This document shows, one piece after another, positions 11,965-20,772 of a DNA stretch of 64,000 bases. The DNA lies in contig NZ_NGKA01000001.1 in assembly GCF_003987645.1 (NCBI RefSeq), positions 1-64,000 on the forward strand, given 5' to 3'. The notes under the pieces are model-generated. The model worked only from the letters and a program-made list of their open reading frames with translations. It did not search any database and was not told the origin of the DNA. The translations under genes were made by a program, and so were the position numbers. The DNA is from Vagococcus elongatus (GTDB lineage Bacteria; Bacillota; Bacilli; Lactobacillales; Vagococcaceae). Position 1 is the first letter of the stretch. Each line of letters opens with the position of its first letter.

Positions 11965-12937
11965 AAACTTAAAGGAACCGGAAGTGATTGCACCGGATGA
12001 TGTCAAAATAAAAGTTCTTTATAACACAATAAGTGAGACAGACTTACGTTTTCGAAGAGAAAATGATTTTTATTCGAGAGCTGGTATCCCTGGTTATGAA
12101 ATGAGTGGTATCATAGCAGACTTAGGAGAGCAGGCAGTGAAAGATGGTTTTGAAATTGGCCAACGAGTATCCAGTACCCCATTTCTATTTTGCGGAAAAT
12201 GTGAATTTTGTAAACGAAACAAGCATAATTGTTGTATCAGTTTGCAAGTTGATAGCGGAAGTCTATGCGAGTATGTGGTTCGGAAAAGCTCTCAACTGGT
12301 AATAGCACCGGATGGTTTAACGGATAAAATGATTTGTTTGATCGAACCATTAGCAGTGTCATTGGAAGCCGTTTCAAAACTGGATTTGACATTCGGTCAA
12401 TCGCTTTGTGTGATGAGTGGTTCTTTTGAGGGATTGGTCATGGCAAAATTAGCAAGCCGCTTAGGAGCACTGCATGTTTCGGTCGTAGAAGCTTCGGAAG
12501 TAATTCGTGATTTAGCTAAAAGAAATGGAGTAAATCATGCGATTGATTCCCGAGATCTAGACCATGTCAATCAACTTCATCAATTAACTGACTTCAACGG
12601 TTTTGATGCAATAGTTGAGAATACGGTAGATTTAACTTATTTGAACCACGCAATAGATTTAGTGGCGAAAGGCGGAAAAATTTTATTAACCAATTCTTCT
12701 GGCTTTGGGAAAATGGTGTCCACCAATTCATTCAACTTGATTATTAATAATATTTCGATTGACACAGCCTTTCTTTATAGCAGACAAACAATGAATCTAT
12801 CTGCAAAGATTTTACCCACCCTTCATTTGGAGGAATTTATAATGAAAGAATTTGATTTTTCTGAATCACTCAGAGCATTTGAAGCATTGAAGTCTGGAAA
12901 TTATCCTAGAATCGCAATTAAAATGCGAAGGTCGTAA
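11921..12937 (+). CDS. MDR-superfamily protein lacking catalytic zinc ligands
   Basis: 338 residues with the fold of zinc-dependent alcohol dehydrogenases. It begins with TTG at 11921, ten bases after GAGGAAAGGA, and overlaps the preceding regulator gene by 44 bp, implying coupled expression. The structural zinc motif is present (CGKCEFCKRNKHNC). The catalytic site is altered: the usual CGICGTD is NTISETD (Ser38 for the ligand Cys) and the usual GHE is GYE (Tyr59 for His). The Rossmann region is also unusual (MSGSFEGLVMAKLA). It may be a zinc-independent reductase or a regulatory or pseudo-enzyme. The family is clear; activity is not. Confidence 0.7.
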   Translation: MRALWKSESGSLVFRNLKEPEVIAPDDVKIKVLYNTISETDLRFRRENDFYSRAGIPGYEMSGIIADLGEQAVKDGFEIGQRVSSTPFLFCGKCEFCKRNKHNCCISLQVDSGSLCEYVVRKSSQLVIAPDGLTDKMICLIEPLAVSLEAVSKLDLTFGQSLCVMSGSFEGLVMAKLASRLGALHVSVVEASEVIRDLAKRNGVNHAIDSRDLDHVNQLHQLTDFNGFDAIVENTVDLTYLNHAIDLVAKGGKILLTNSSGFGKMVSTNSFNLIINNISIDTAFLYSRQTMNLSAKILPTLHLEEFIMKEFDFSESLRAFEALKSGNYPRIAIKMRRS

Positions 12938-13029
12938 TGCTTTCTATCCATAAATTCTTATATCCACAAACTTCAAAAAATGCTCTTTCTAGTTTCCAAT
13001 TTAATTTCGTAAAGTAGAATAGAATAGAG

Positions 13030-13066
13030 AAGATGTTATCAGGATTCCTGCTAACATCTTTTTTTA
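13030..13066 (+). terminator. Terminator after the dehydrogenase-like gene
   Basis: AAGATGTTA (13030-13038) pairs with TAACATCTT (13052-13060), extended by inner CAGG/CCTG pairs, with a T-run to 13065. Confidence 0.8.
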
Positions 13067-13290
13067 TGGAAGGTAAGACTTTGAAATTCAAAGATGGTAT
13101 TGCGAAAGAGTAGAGCAACTTTTATTACTTAGAATAGATGACAAGTTTTAAAAAAACAGTGAAAGTTTATATTGTCCTAATAAAAAAAGTGGGGAATTGC
13201 TATTCTCCCTTCATTTTAGAGCGCAAATTTAAAATATTCTGATTTTCATCTACAAATAGTTGAAAGGGTATATATACTCTCATCATTAAA

Positions 13291-13304
13291 TGAAAGCGCT
13301 TTGA
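13291..13304 (+). promoter_or_regulatory. CcpA cre-like site of operon 1
   Basis: TGAAAGCGCTTTGA differs from an ideal cre palindrome (TGAAAGCGCTTTCA) at one position. It directly abuts a TATAAT box at 13305-13310 and would block initiation of the SDR/GcvP-like operon in the presence of preferred sugars. The -35 box is poor, so an activator may also act. Confidence 0.6.
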
Positions 13305-13372
13305 TATAATTGAAGTAAGCGATATATCGTATCTGCAAGTAAACTACTTTATTAGAAAGGAAAAGAGCACGT

Positions 13373-14173
13373 ATGGAACTAGTGGGAAAAATGTTTTCTT
13401 TAGAAAACAAAGTGGCGGTTGTGACGGGCGCGGGTTCTGGGATAGGTCTTGCAACGGTGAAGAGATTAGCAAATGCTGGTGCTAAAGTGGTGATTGGTGA
13501 TATTACAGAACAAGAAGAATTAGCTAAGGAAATTGACGGATTATTTATACGGACAGATGTGAGTAAAGAAGAAGATGTGAGCAGATTTATGGAAACAGCT
13601 GAAAAAAAATATGGAAAGATCGACATTGTTATCAACAATGCTGGTATTATTTTCCCAGCGACACCACTGGAAGAATTGGAACAAGAAATGTTTAGACGAA
13701 CAATTGATGTGAATGCTTTTGGTGTTTTTTATGGGTTGAAGCACGCACCAAAACATATGAAAGATGGGGGAGTGATTTTAAATACGTCGTCTGTTTCAGC
13801 CATTTCAGCCATGCCAGGTTATGGTGCTTATGGTGCTTCGAAGGCAATGATTATTATTTTGACTAAAACAGCAGCTATCGAACTTTCACCTCGAAAAATT
13901 CGTGTGAATTGTATTTGCCCGACGACAATCGACACACCGCAAGCCAGAGCGGAGGGAACGGACTTGGAATTGGCGCTGTCGTCCATTGGGTACCCGCTGG
14001 GAAGAATGGGACAGGCAGAGGAATGTGCGGCTTTATTCCATTTCCTTGCTTCAGACGATTGTCAGTACATTTCTGGAAGCGCTATCAACATCGATGGCGG
14101 TTTTTTGGCAGGACCAGCCATAGATTTAATGGACAATGCGCTATCTAATCTAGCAAAAGAAGGAAAAATATAA
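13373..14173 (+). CDS. SDR-family oxidoreductase (first copy)
   Basis: A classical short-chain dehydrogenase/reductase of 266 residues, oxidising or reducing an alcohol/ketone with NAD(P). It shows the TGAGSGIG nucleotide-binding motif near residue 19, NNAG near 90, the serine in NTSSVSA and the catalytic YGASK near 155. The substrate is not predictable. It is the first gene of the operon behind the cre-like site, 54 bp before the GcvPA-like gene. A second SDR (35671-36474) sits next to the second GcvP-like set, so an SDR seems to be a recurring partner. Coupling to the GcvP-like reaction is an inference. Confidence 0.8.
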   Translation: MELVGKMFSLENKVAVVTGAGSGIGLATVKRLANAGAKVVIGDITEQEELAKEIDGLFIRTDVSKEEDVSRFMETAEKKYGKIDIVINNAGIIFPATPLEELEQEMFRRTIDVNAFGVFYGLKHAPKHMKDGGVILNTSSVSAISAMPGYGAYGASKAMIIILTKTAAIELSPRKIRVNCICPTTIDTPQARAEGTDLELALSSIGYPLGRMGQAEECAALFHFLASDDCQYISGSAINIDGGFLAGPAIDLMDNALSNLAKEGKI

Positions 14174-14227
14174 ATGCTTTTCTCAATCTGAAAATGGTAA
14201 AAAAGGTTAAGGAGGATGACAATTAGA

Positions 14228-15631
14228 ATGGAAAAAAATGTGAAAAATAGGATTTATCCTTATATGCCAAACACAACACCGGCAATTAGAAATGAAATGA
14301 TGGATGCCATTGGAATAAAGGATATTTCGGAACTGTTTCAGTGCATTCCGGAGCCTATCAGATATGGCAATAAAGAGTTAGAAATGCCTGATCCTATCAC
14401 TAATGAAAGAGATCTGCGACGTTTTGTGACAAAAATGTTGGACAAAAATGAAAGCTGTGACGACCATATTAGTTTTCTCGGCGGTGGGGTGGCCCATCAT
14501 TACGTTCCGGCAATATGCGATGAGTTGGTCAGAAAACCCGAGTGGTATACAACTTTTATGGGACAATACCATGCAGACCCGGGTAAAATTCAAATGTGGT
14601 GGGAATACCAATCAATGATTTGTGATTTAGTAGAGATGGAACTTTCAGGATGGCCGGCTCAAGATGGGACCACGGCAGCTTGGGGAGCTATTTTAACTGC
14701 GGGAAGGGTTAATCATGGACGTACAGAAGTTTTGATTCCTGAAAATCTTGACCCTCAAAGAATGAATGCCATAGAAGAAGTTTGCCGCACAAAATTGAAA
14801 GTGATCAAAGTCAAGATCGAAAATGACACTGGATTGATTGACATGGATGATTTCAAAGCGAAGCTTAACGATAAAACAGCCTGTGTTTATTTCGAAAATC
14901 CGACATATTTAGGCAGTATAGAAGTACGCGGTCAGGAAGTTGCAGATCTTGCTCATAACCATGGTGCATTAGTCGTTGTGGCAGTTCATCCGCTTTCTCT
15001 TGGAGTTATGGAGACACCTAAAAATTATGGGGCAGATATTATTTGTGGAGAGCTACAGTCTATGGGTGTTCACCTTCAATATGGCGGGGGAATGATTGGA
15101 TTTATTGCGACTCCATTCGCAGATGAGTGGCTGGCAGAATATCCTTATCTTTCTGTTTCTAGAAATCACACGGTAGTGGAAGACGAAATGGGTTACACTG
15201 TTGCCAACATGGGAAATGTTTCCTATGACAGACGTGAAGAATCAGGAGATATCACCAGTACCAACTCTGCTCTTTGGGTTGTCCCTGTTTCGGCTTATTT
15301 AGCAACAATGGGTCCTGATGGTCTTAGAGAAATGGGTGAAGTTATCCTTGGGAAGTCCTATTACGCAAAACAAAGATTGAGTGAAATTGAAGGTATTACG
15401 TTACCTATCAAAAAGGCAGCAACGTTTATGGAGTTTGTCGTGAATTATGATAAAACAGGAAAAACAGTGAAAGAAATCAACCAGTTGCTTCTTGAAAAAG
15501 GAGTTTTTGGCGGTCACGATCTTTCAGATGAGTTTCCTCAGTATGGTCAAAGTGCTTTATTCTGTGTGACTGAAAATGTATCCAAAGAAAACATTGATTA
15601 TCTTATTGATGTGTTAAAGGAGGTTCTTTAA
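14228..15631 (+). CDS. GcvPA-like subunit, set 1
   Basis: Homologue of the first subunit of two-subunit glycine dehydrogenase (P-protein), 467 residues. The start is placed at the ATG at 14228, twelve bases after AAGGAGG; the ATG at 14216 touches that site. The family framework is clear (YPYMPNTTPAIRNEMMDAIG, SFLGGGVAHHYVPA). However, the loop that in glycine-cleaving enzymes reads TAYTPYQPEISQG is replaced by TTFMGQYHADPGK. No gcvT or gcvH gene is in the window. I therefore think it belongs to a divergent P-protein branch acting on another substrate. It abuts the PLP subunit gene, whose ATG follows this stop codon directly. Confidence 0.75.
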   Translation: MEKNVKNRIYPYMPNTTPAIRNEMMDAIGIKDISELFQCIPEPIRYGNKELEMPDPITNERDLRRFVTKMLDKNESCDDHISFLGGGVAHHYVPAICDELVRKPEWYTTFMGQYHADPGKIQMWWEYQSMICDLVEMELSGWPAQDGTTAAWGAILTAGRVNHGRTEVLIPENLDPQRMNAIEEVCRTKLKVIKVKIENDTGLIDMDDFKAKLNDKTACVYFENPTYLGSIEVRGQEVADLAHNHGALVVVAVHPLSLGVMETPKNYGADIICGELQSMGVHLQYGGGMIGFIATPFADEWLAEYPYLSVSRNHTVVEDEMGYTVANMGNVSYDRREESGDITSTNSALWVVPVSAYLATMGPDGLREMGEVILGKSYYAKQRLSEIEGITLPIKKAATFMEFVVNYDKTGKTVKEINQLLLEKGVFGGHDLSDEFPQYGQSALFCVTENVSKENIDYLIDVLKEVL

Positions 15632-17218
15632 ATGAATTTGACCCAAAAAACAAAGGAACGCATTGATGCTAAGCGAATGATTAATGATAGATGGCGTCAA
15701 AGCAAATGGCTGGAGCCTCTTGTTTATGATTTGGGAAGTCCCGGAGAAAGAGGAATCATTGCAGTAGAACTTGAAGAAGAAATCCGAAATGTTGTGGGGG
15801 ACCCCTTGGACTTGTTGCCGAAAGAAATTTTGAGAAAAACACCTCCACACTTGCCAGAAGTGGGACAACCGCGATTGATGAAACACTATGTGCGATTGTC
15901 TCAAGAGTTGACATGTGAGGATAATACGACCATGTTTCCACTGGGAACTTGTACGATGAAGTACAATCCAAAGAGCCATGAGCGTATTGCAGAAACACCA
16001 CGCTTTACTGAATTGCATCCCCGTCAAGATGAAAAGACCGTTCAGGGAATTTTGGAAATCATGTATAAATTCCAAGATTATCTAAAAGCTATTTCAGGCT
16101 TTTCATCAGTTAGTTTGCAGCCGGCCTGTGGTTCACAAGGTGTCTTTACTAATATGCGGATTATTCGATCCTATCAAGAGGACAAAGGTTTTGGGATGGA
16201 TAAAAAAGACGAAATCATTACTACTGTTTTTTCTCATCCAAGTAACCCAGCGACTCCGGCAATGTCTGGCTACAAAGTTATTACCTTGTATCCTGATGAG
16301 ACAGGATTCCCTTCTGTGGAAAAATTTAAAGCAGCTATTTCAGAAAGAACAGCTGGTATGATTATCGGGTGTCCAGATGATACAGGAATTTATAATCCGA
16401 ACATTATGGAAATTACTAAAGCTGTCCATGATGCTGGAGGATTGTGTATCTTGGATTCAGCGAATGCCAATGGCTACTTTGGATGGGCAAGGGCTAAAGA
16501 AGCAGGATTCGATATGACCCACTGGAATTTGCACAAGAGCTTTTCTACTCCCCATGGCGGTGCTGGTCCAGGAGCTGGACCGATAGCTGTCAGGGAAGAT
16601 TTGGCAAAATATCTCCCAACACCAAAAATAAATTTTGATGGTGAAAGATATTATTGGGATTATAACTTGCCATCCAGTGTGGGAGTTGTCAGACCATTCT
16701 TTGGCAATACCGGAGTGATTCTTCGTGCGTTTGCTTGGGTAACATCTCTTGGCGGAGAAGGACTGCGTGAAGTGACACAAACGGCCGTTTTGAATAATAA
16801 TTATTTGCGGATGCTTCTTGAGAAAATTCCTGGCGTTCAGGTGGCTTACGAAACAAAAGACCGGCTTCATGAAATACGTTGGAACTTAAATCAAGTCTAT
16901 GCGGAAACGGGTGTGAACTCTTTTCAGATGATTGCCCGCATTTGTGATTATGGTGTCGGCGACACATTTCCAAGTCATTTCCCGTATATTGTTGAAAATC
17001 CTATTACACCAGAACCTACAGAAACTTATTCCAAAGAAGAAATTGAAGAATATGCTGCGATTGTTAAACGGGTGGTAGAAGAATGTTATGAGACACCTGA
17101 AATCGTGATGACAGCACCTCATAATTCAGCTATGCCCCATGTTCCGTGGGAGACAATGTTTGATCCAACCCAAATCGCTCCTTGTCGGACAGTTTGGCTG
17201 AAGTTGCAAAAAAAATAA
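15632..17218 (+). CDS. GcvPB-like PLP-dependent subunit, set 1
   Basis: Homologue of the second P-protein subunit, which carries pyridoxal phosphate and decarboxylates glycine in the canonical system. 528 residues. Lys302 in HWNLHKSFSTPHGG is the expected PLP lysine, and the family landmarks LGTCTMKYNPK and QPACGSQG are present. AAGGAGG lies eight bases upstream, inside the end of the preceding gene. It must work with the GcvPA-like partner. Without H- and T-protein genes beside it, the acceptor of the one-carbon or amine product is unknown. A long hairpin follows the gene. Confidence 0.8.
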   Translation: MNLTQKTKERIDAKRMINDRWRQSKWLEPLVYDLGSPGERGIIAVELEEEIRNVVGDPLDLLPKEILRKTPPHLPEVGQPRLMKHYVRLSQELTCEDNTTMFPLGTCTMKYNPKSHERIAETPRFTELHPRQDEKTVQGILEIMYKFQDYLKAISGFSSVSLQPACGSQGVFTNMRIIRSYQEDKGFGMDKKDEIITTVFSHPSNPATPAMSGYKVITLYPDETGFPSVEKFKAAISERTAGMIIGCPDDTGIYNPNIMEITKAVHDAGGLCILDSANANGYFGWARAKEAGFDMTHWNLHKSFSTPHGGAGPGAGPIAVREDLAKYLPTPKINFDGERYYWDYNLPSSVGVVRPFFGNTGVILRAFAWVTSLGGEGLREVTQTAVLNNNYLRMLLEKIPGVQVAYETKDRLHEIRWNLNQVYAETGVNSFQMIARICDYGVGDTFPSHFPYIVENPITPEPTETYSKEEIEEYAAIVKRVVEECYETPEIVMTAPHNSAMPHVPWETMFDPTQIAPCRTVWLKLQKK

Positions 17219-17226
17219 TGAGAATC

Positions 17227-17271
17227 ATTCGGCGGATGACAAAACAAGTGGTGTTTTGTCGTCTGTCGAAT
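17227..17271 (+). other. Long intercistronic RNA hairpin
   Basis: Arms 17227-17246 and 17252-17271 pair over 20 positions with three G-U type pairs and a five-base loop AGTGG. No T-run follows, so it is unlikely to be a full terminator. It probably stabilises or processes the mRNA between the PLP subunit and the kinase-like gene. Confidence 0.65.
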
Positions 17272-17329
17272 CATTGCAAATTCATGATGAGAAAGACCTT
17301 ATTATTTGAAAAAGGATCGGTAAAAATCA

Positions 17330-18448
17330 ATGAAAAAAATCGGTTTTATTGTTAATCCTCTAGCAGGTATCGGGGGAAGTGTAGCTCTTAAAGGAAGCGA
17401 TGGAGAGGAAATCGTAGAGCGGGCATTTGAATTAGGGGCAGTTTGTAAATCTCCAGAGCGGGCAATATCTGCTTTAAAAAAATTACAGCCGCTCAAGGAT
17501 AAAATTGAAATTGTGACCTGTCCAGAGGAAATGGGGGAAAATGAAGCCAAATCATGCGGTTTTTTACCAGTGGTCATCGGTTCCTCTTTTCAAAGGAGAA
17601 CACAAGCATCTGATACCATCCATTTTGCTAAGGAAATGTTAGCTAGGAATGTTGAAATGATACTGTTTGCTGGAGGAGATGGAACGGCTAGGGATATTTA
17701 TGATGCTGTGGGCACTGAATTACCTGTCGTCGGGATACCTGCAGGAACTAAAATGCATTCAGGAATTTATGCCACTTCTCCAGAAGACGCAGGGGAACTT
17801 GCTTTTTTATACTTATCAGGCAAGCAACTAAAAGTAAAAGAGTTAGAAGTCATGGACATCGATGAAGAAGCTTTTCGCCGTGGAGTCGTTAAAGCTAAAC
17901 TTTACGGCTATTTAAAAATCCCGGATGCTCCCAATTTTACGCAAGGGACAAAAGGGGGAGGGCATCAGGCAGATGATCAATTTTATTTAAAGGGTATTGC
18001 CGAGCGTATCGTAACAGAAATGGAACAAGATATTTTTTATTTAGTTGGATCTGGGACAACTTGTCGTGCTATTATGGAAAAAATGGGATTAGAAAATACC
18101 TTGCTTGGGGTTGACGTGGTGTTGAATAAAAAATTGGTTATGAAAGACGTCACAGAACATCAGTTATTGGAGTTATTAGAGCAAGGTAAGCAAAGCAAAA
18201 TAATTGTCACGCCAATTGGAGGACAAGGCTACATTTTTGGAAGAGGTAATCAGCAATTGAGTAGTCGGGTGATACGTAAAGTTGGTATAAAAAATGTGTT
18301 AGTGATTGCGACACCTTCTAAAATTCAGTCTCTACCTCAACATCGGTTACATGTGGACACAGGGGAAAAGGAAGTAGATTCGATGCTTAAAGGAGCTGTT
18401 CGGGTGATTTCAGCTTTGAATGAAGTCGCGGTTTTAGAAATAGTTTGA
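17330..18448 (+). CDS. AcoX/ATP-NAD-kinase-like protein, set 1
   Basis: 372 residues of the NAD-kinase/diacylglycerol-kinase-like superfamily, AcoX-type branch. It opens with GFIVNPLAGIGGSVALKGSD and carries the GGDGTARD motif at 115-122, followed by GIPAGTKMHSG and later GGQGYIFGRGNQQ. Members of this branch accompany acetoin or amino-acid catabolic genes and their physiological substrate is not settled. It could phosphorylate NAD or a small metabolite. It lies 111 bp after the PLP subunit gene, behind a long hairpin. A paralogue of identical length (372) follows the second GcvP-like pair, so the association is unlikely to be chance. Confidence 0.75.
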   Translation: MKKIGFIVNPLAGIGGSVALKGSDGEEIVERAFELGAVCKSPERAISALKKLQPLKDKIEIVTCPEEMGENEAKSCGFLPVVIGSSFQRRTQASDTIHFAKEMLARNVEMILFAGGDGTARDIYDAVGTELPVVGIPAGTKMHSGIYATSPEDAGELAFLYLSGKQLKVKELEVMDIDEEAFRRGVVKAKLYGYLKIPDAPNFTQGTKGGGHQADDQFYLKGIAERIVTEMEQDIFYLVGSGTTCRAIMEKMGLENTLLGVDVVLNKKLVMKDVTEHQLLELLEQGKQSKIIVTPIGGQGYIFGRGNQQLSSRVIRKVGIKNVLVIATPSKIQSLPQHRLHVDTGEKEVDSMLKGAVRVISALNEVAVLEIV

Positions 18449-18480
18449 ATTTGGAGCAGAGTTAATGAGGTGATGAAATC

Positions 18481-19029
18481 ATGGATTCAATGGAAATCAA
18501 AGATGCTTTGATACAAGCAGTTAAAGAATTATTAGAAGTATCACACATCCAAAAAGGAGAAATTTTTGTTGTCGGGTGCAGTACAAGCGAAATTTTAGGC
18601 AAACAAATCGGCAAAGCTACTAGTAAAGAAACAGCTGTAACAGTTTATAATACGATAAGCTCAATTTTAAAAGAGAAAGGCATCTATCTTGCGGTACAAG
18701 GATGCGAGCATATTAACCGCTCTCTGGTGGTTGATAGAGAATGTGCACAAAAACTGGGCTTGTCCATGGTAAATGTTGTTCCTCAATTGAACGCTGGTGG
18801 TGGCTTGGCCGTAGCTGCATATGAGGGACTCCAAGACCCTGTCATGGTGGAAGAGGTGTGTGCTGCAGCAGGTATGGACATAGGGGATACTTTAATTGGT
18901 ATGCATATAAAAAAAGTCGCCATTCCAGTTAGAAGTTCTGTCAAAAAAATTGGGGAGGCACACCTGACAATGGCACGAAGCCGTCTGAAATTAATTGGTG
19001 GAGATCGGGCCGTGCATTTTAAAGAATAA
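18481..19029 (+). CDS. DUF436 / TIGR01440 family protein
   Basis: 182-residue soluble protein of the YwlG (UPF0340) family. Recognisable segments are VVGCSTSEILGKQIGKAT, AVQGCEHINRSLVVDRE and VPQLNAGGGLAVAAYE. The conserved Cys-His positions suggest a small enzyme or ligand-binding protein, but no function is established that I know of. The ATG follows GAGGTGA closely. It lies between the kinase-like and D-serine dehydratase genes in the same operon, which hints at a role in amino-acid handling. Confidence 0.8.
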   Translation: MDSMEIKDALIQAVKELLEVSHIQKGEIFVVGCSTSEILGKQIGKATSKETAVTVYNTISSILKEKGIYLAVQGCEHINRSLVVDRECAQKLGLSMVNVVPQLNAGGGLAVAAYEGLQDPVMVEEVCAAAGMDIGDTLIGMHIKKVAIPVRSSVKKIGEAHLTMARSRLKLIGGDRAVHFKE

Positions 19030-19048
19030 AGGGGAAAGGAGATGACTA

Positions 19049-20341
19049 ATGTTAGATAACAAGGATTCTCAGAGTATATGGCTGAATAAATTGAAAAGTA
19101 AAGAGCCGATTTTTTGGCTCAATCCGAAACTCGACAATCGTTTATCACCTGAAGTGACTAAAAAAGAGATTGAAGAAGCTTCACAGAGATTGCTGCGTTT
19201 TGCTCCTTATATCCAAAAGGTATTTCCTGAAACACAAGAAAGTAATGGGATGATCGAATCTCCTTTGCTCAGTATAGAACCAATGAAGGACTATCTTTCC
19301 TCGACAGAAAAAATAACTCTCAGAGGGAAATTGTTTTTGAAATGCGATAATATGCTGCCTATTTCTGGCTCGATCAAAGCTAGAGGTGGGATTTATGAAG
19401 TTTTGTATTTGGCTGAAAAACTTGCATTAGCAAAAGGGCTATTGCAATTGACGGATGATTATGCCAAATTAGCTGAGAAGAAGTTTCGTGATTTTTTTTC
19501 AGGTTACTCGATTACCGTTGGCTCGACGGGGAATTTGGGACTTAGTATAGGGATTATGGGGGCTAAACTCGGCTTTCGTGTGAGCGTTCATATGTCTGCT
19601 GACGCCCGACAGTGGAAGAAAAACCTGCTTCGGCAACATGGAGCACAAGTGGTTGAATATGCAGGTGATTATCAGCAGGCTGTTGATGGTGGGAGAAAGA
19701 AATCAGAAAATAATCCCAACGACTTCTTTATAGACGATGAGAACTCCATGACGCTGTTTCTAGGATATGCAACTGCCGCGCGACGTGTAGAGCAGCAATT
19801 GAAAGAACAAAAAATAGTTATCGATAGCAGTCATCCTTTGTTTCTTTACTTGCCGTGTGGTGTTGGAGGAGCTCCGGGGGGAATTACTTATGGATTTAAA
19901 GAAATTTTTGGTGAACACGTCCACTGTATTTTTGCTGAACCCATACAAGTTCCGAGCATGCTGCTAGGAGTGCTGACAGGCAAACATCATAGAATTTCTG
20001 TACAAGATATAGGACTTGATGGAAAAACAGCAGCTGATGGTTTGGCAGTTGGTAGACCATCGAAGTTGGTTGGCAGGATTGTCGGAAACCTTGTGGATGC
20101 TTTTTATACTTGTTCTGATGATGACCTGTATGAACTTGTCAATCAACTATACCAAATTCAGGATATTTTTGTGGAACCCTCGGCTGCGGCAGGTTTTCCT
20201 GGTGTGTATTTAGCTCATAAAAGTCAGGAGTATATGAATCGATTTACTAAAAAAAGTTTGGATAATGGGACACATATCGTTTGGGCAACTGGCGGGAATA
20301 TGGTGCCTCAGGCAGAGCGGGAAAAATATCTAAAAATTTAG
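19049..20341 (+). CDS. dsdA: D-serine ammonia-lyase (D-serine dehydratase)
   Basis: Converts D-serine to pyruvate and ammonia with PLP. 430 residues, the usual DsdA size. Lys110 in SGSIKARGGIYEVL is the PLP lysine, TVGSTGNLGLSIG is the phosphate/PLP-binding loop region, and LPCGVGGAPGGITYG is the glycine-rich phosphate cup. The start ATG is at 19049 after GGAAAGGAG. It is the last gene of operon 1, followed by a terminator about 250 bp on. The association with GcvP-like subunits suggests that D-serine or a related D- or beta-hydroxy amino acid is a substrate or product of the pathway. Confidence 0.85.
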   Translation: MLDNKDSQSIWLNKLKSKEPIFWLNPKLDNRLSPEVTKKEIEEASQRLLRFAPYIQKVFPETQESNGMIESPLLSIEPMKDYLSSTEKITLRGKLFLKCDNMLPISGSIKARGGIYEVLYLAEKLALAKGLLQLTDDYAKLAEKKFRDFFSGYSITVGSTGNLGLSIGIMGAKLGFRVSVHMSADARQWKKNLLRQHGAQVVEYAGDYQQAVDGGRKKSENNPNDFFIDDENSMTLFLGYATAARRVEQQLKEQKIVIDSSHPLFLYLPCGVGGAPGGITYGFKEIFGEHVHCIFAEPIQVPSMLLGVLTGKHHRISVQDIGLDGKTAADGLAVGRPSKLVGRIVGNLVDAFYTCSDDDLYELVNQLYQIQDIFVEPSAAAGFPGVYLAHKSQEYMNRFTKKSLDNGTHIVWATGGNMVPQAEREKYLKI

Positions 20342-20593
20342 TATCTTTCAGTGAGAAGTATTTTAATTAATTTTGAAGCCGATAAAAGGTTTTTTTAGCG
20401 ATGTTAAGAACATCAAGGTTAAGTTTGTTAGGTTCGTTAATCAAGTTGGGGCAGGTGAACAAGCTATCCCTTGAGAGGTATGTTGTGAGGCATCTTGAAT
20501 TACTACATTCATCTCACAAAGTGGAGGTAAATACTTCGTTTTGGCAAGCTAGGGAAAACTCAACCAATTAAAAAAAAATAAGGTTTACAACAA

Positions 20594-20635
20594 AAGGAAC
20601 GAAATCATAAAAGATTTCGTTCCTTAATTTATTTA
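20594..20635 (+). terminator. Terminator of operon 1
   Basis: Perfect 13-bp arms AAGGAACGAAATC (20594-20606) and GATTTCGTTCCTT (20613-20625) with a six-base loop and an AT-rich tail. Confidence 0.8.
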
Positions 20636-20688
20636 ACCAAGACCTTATAAAACTTCTCAGTTTATCAAAGATTCCAAAGGCTTAAACA

Positions 20689-20697
20689 TGATATAAT
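20689..20697 (+). promoter_or_regulatory. Extended -10 promoter of the LURP-one-related gene
   Basis: TGATATAAT gives a perfect -10 with a TG extension, 76 bp before the start codon; the -35 is weak. Confidence 0.5.
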
Positions 20698-20772
20698 CAT
20701 TTCAATGGACATCTTGTTTTCCTAATAAATATATGGAACAAGAACGACAAATCATTTTAAAAAGGAGAGAAA

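Larger units (their letters stand above)
12938..13372. other. Intergenic region with terminator and cre-like site
   Basis: It holds the terminator of the preceding gene (13030-13066) and the control region of the SDR/GcvP-like operon, including a cre-like site at 13291-13304 and a TATAAT box at 13305-13310. No gene seen. Confidence 0.6.
20342..20772. other. Intergenic region with the terminator of operon 1
   Basis: Holds a strong terminator at 20594-20635 and an extended -10 promoter for the next gene. No gene is seen in the 250 bases between the stop codon and the terminator. Confidence 0.55.

Noticed and set aside
14228-17218. Naming the genes gcvPA and gcvPB outright
   Set aside because: The family is right, but the rewritten loop, duplication and lack of gcvT/gcvH make canonical glycine cleavage doubtful, so no symbols are given.
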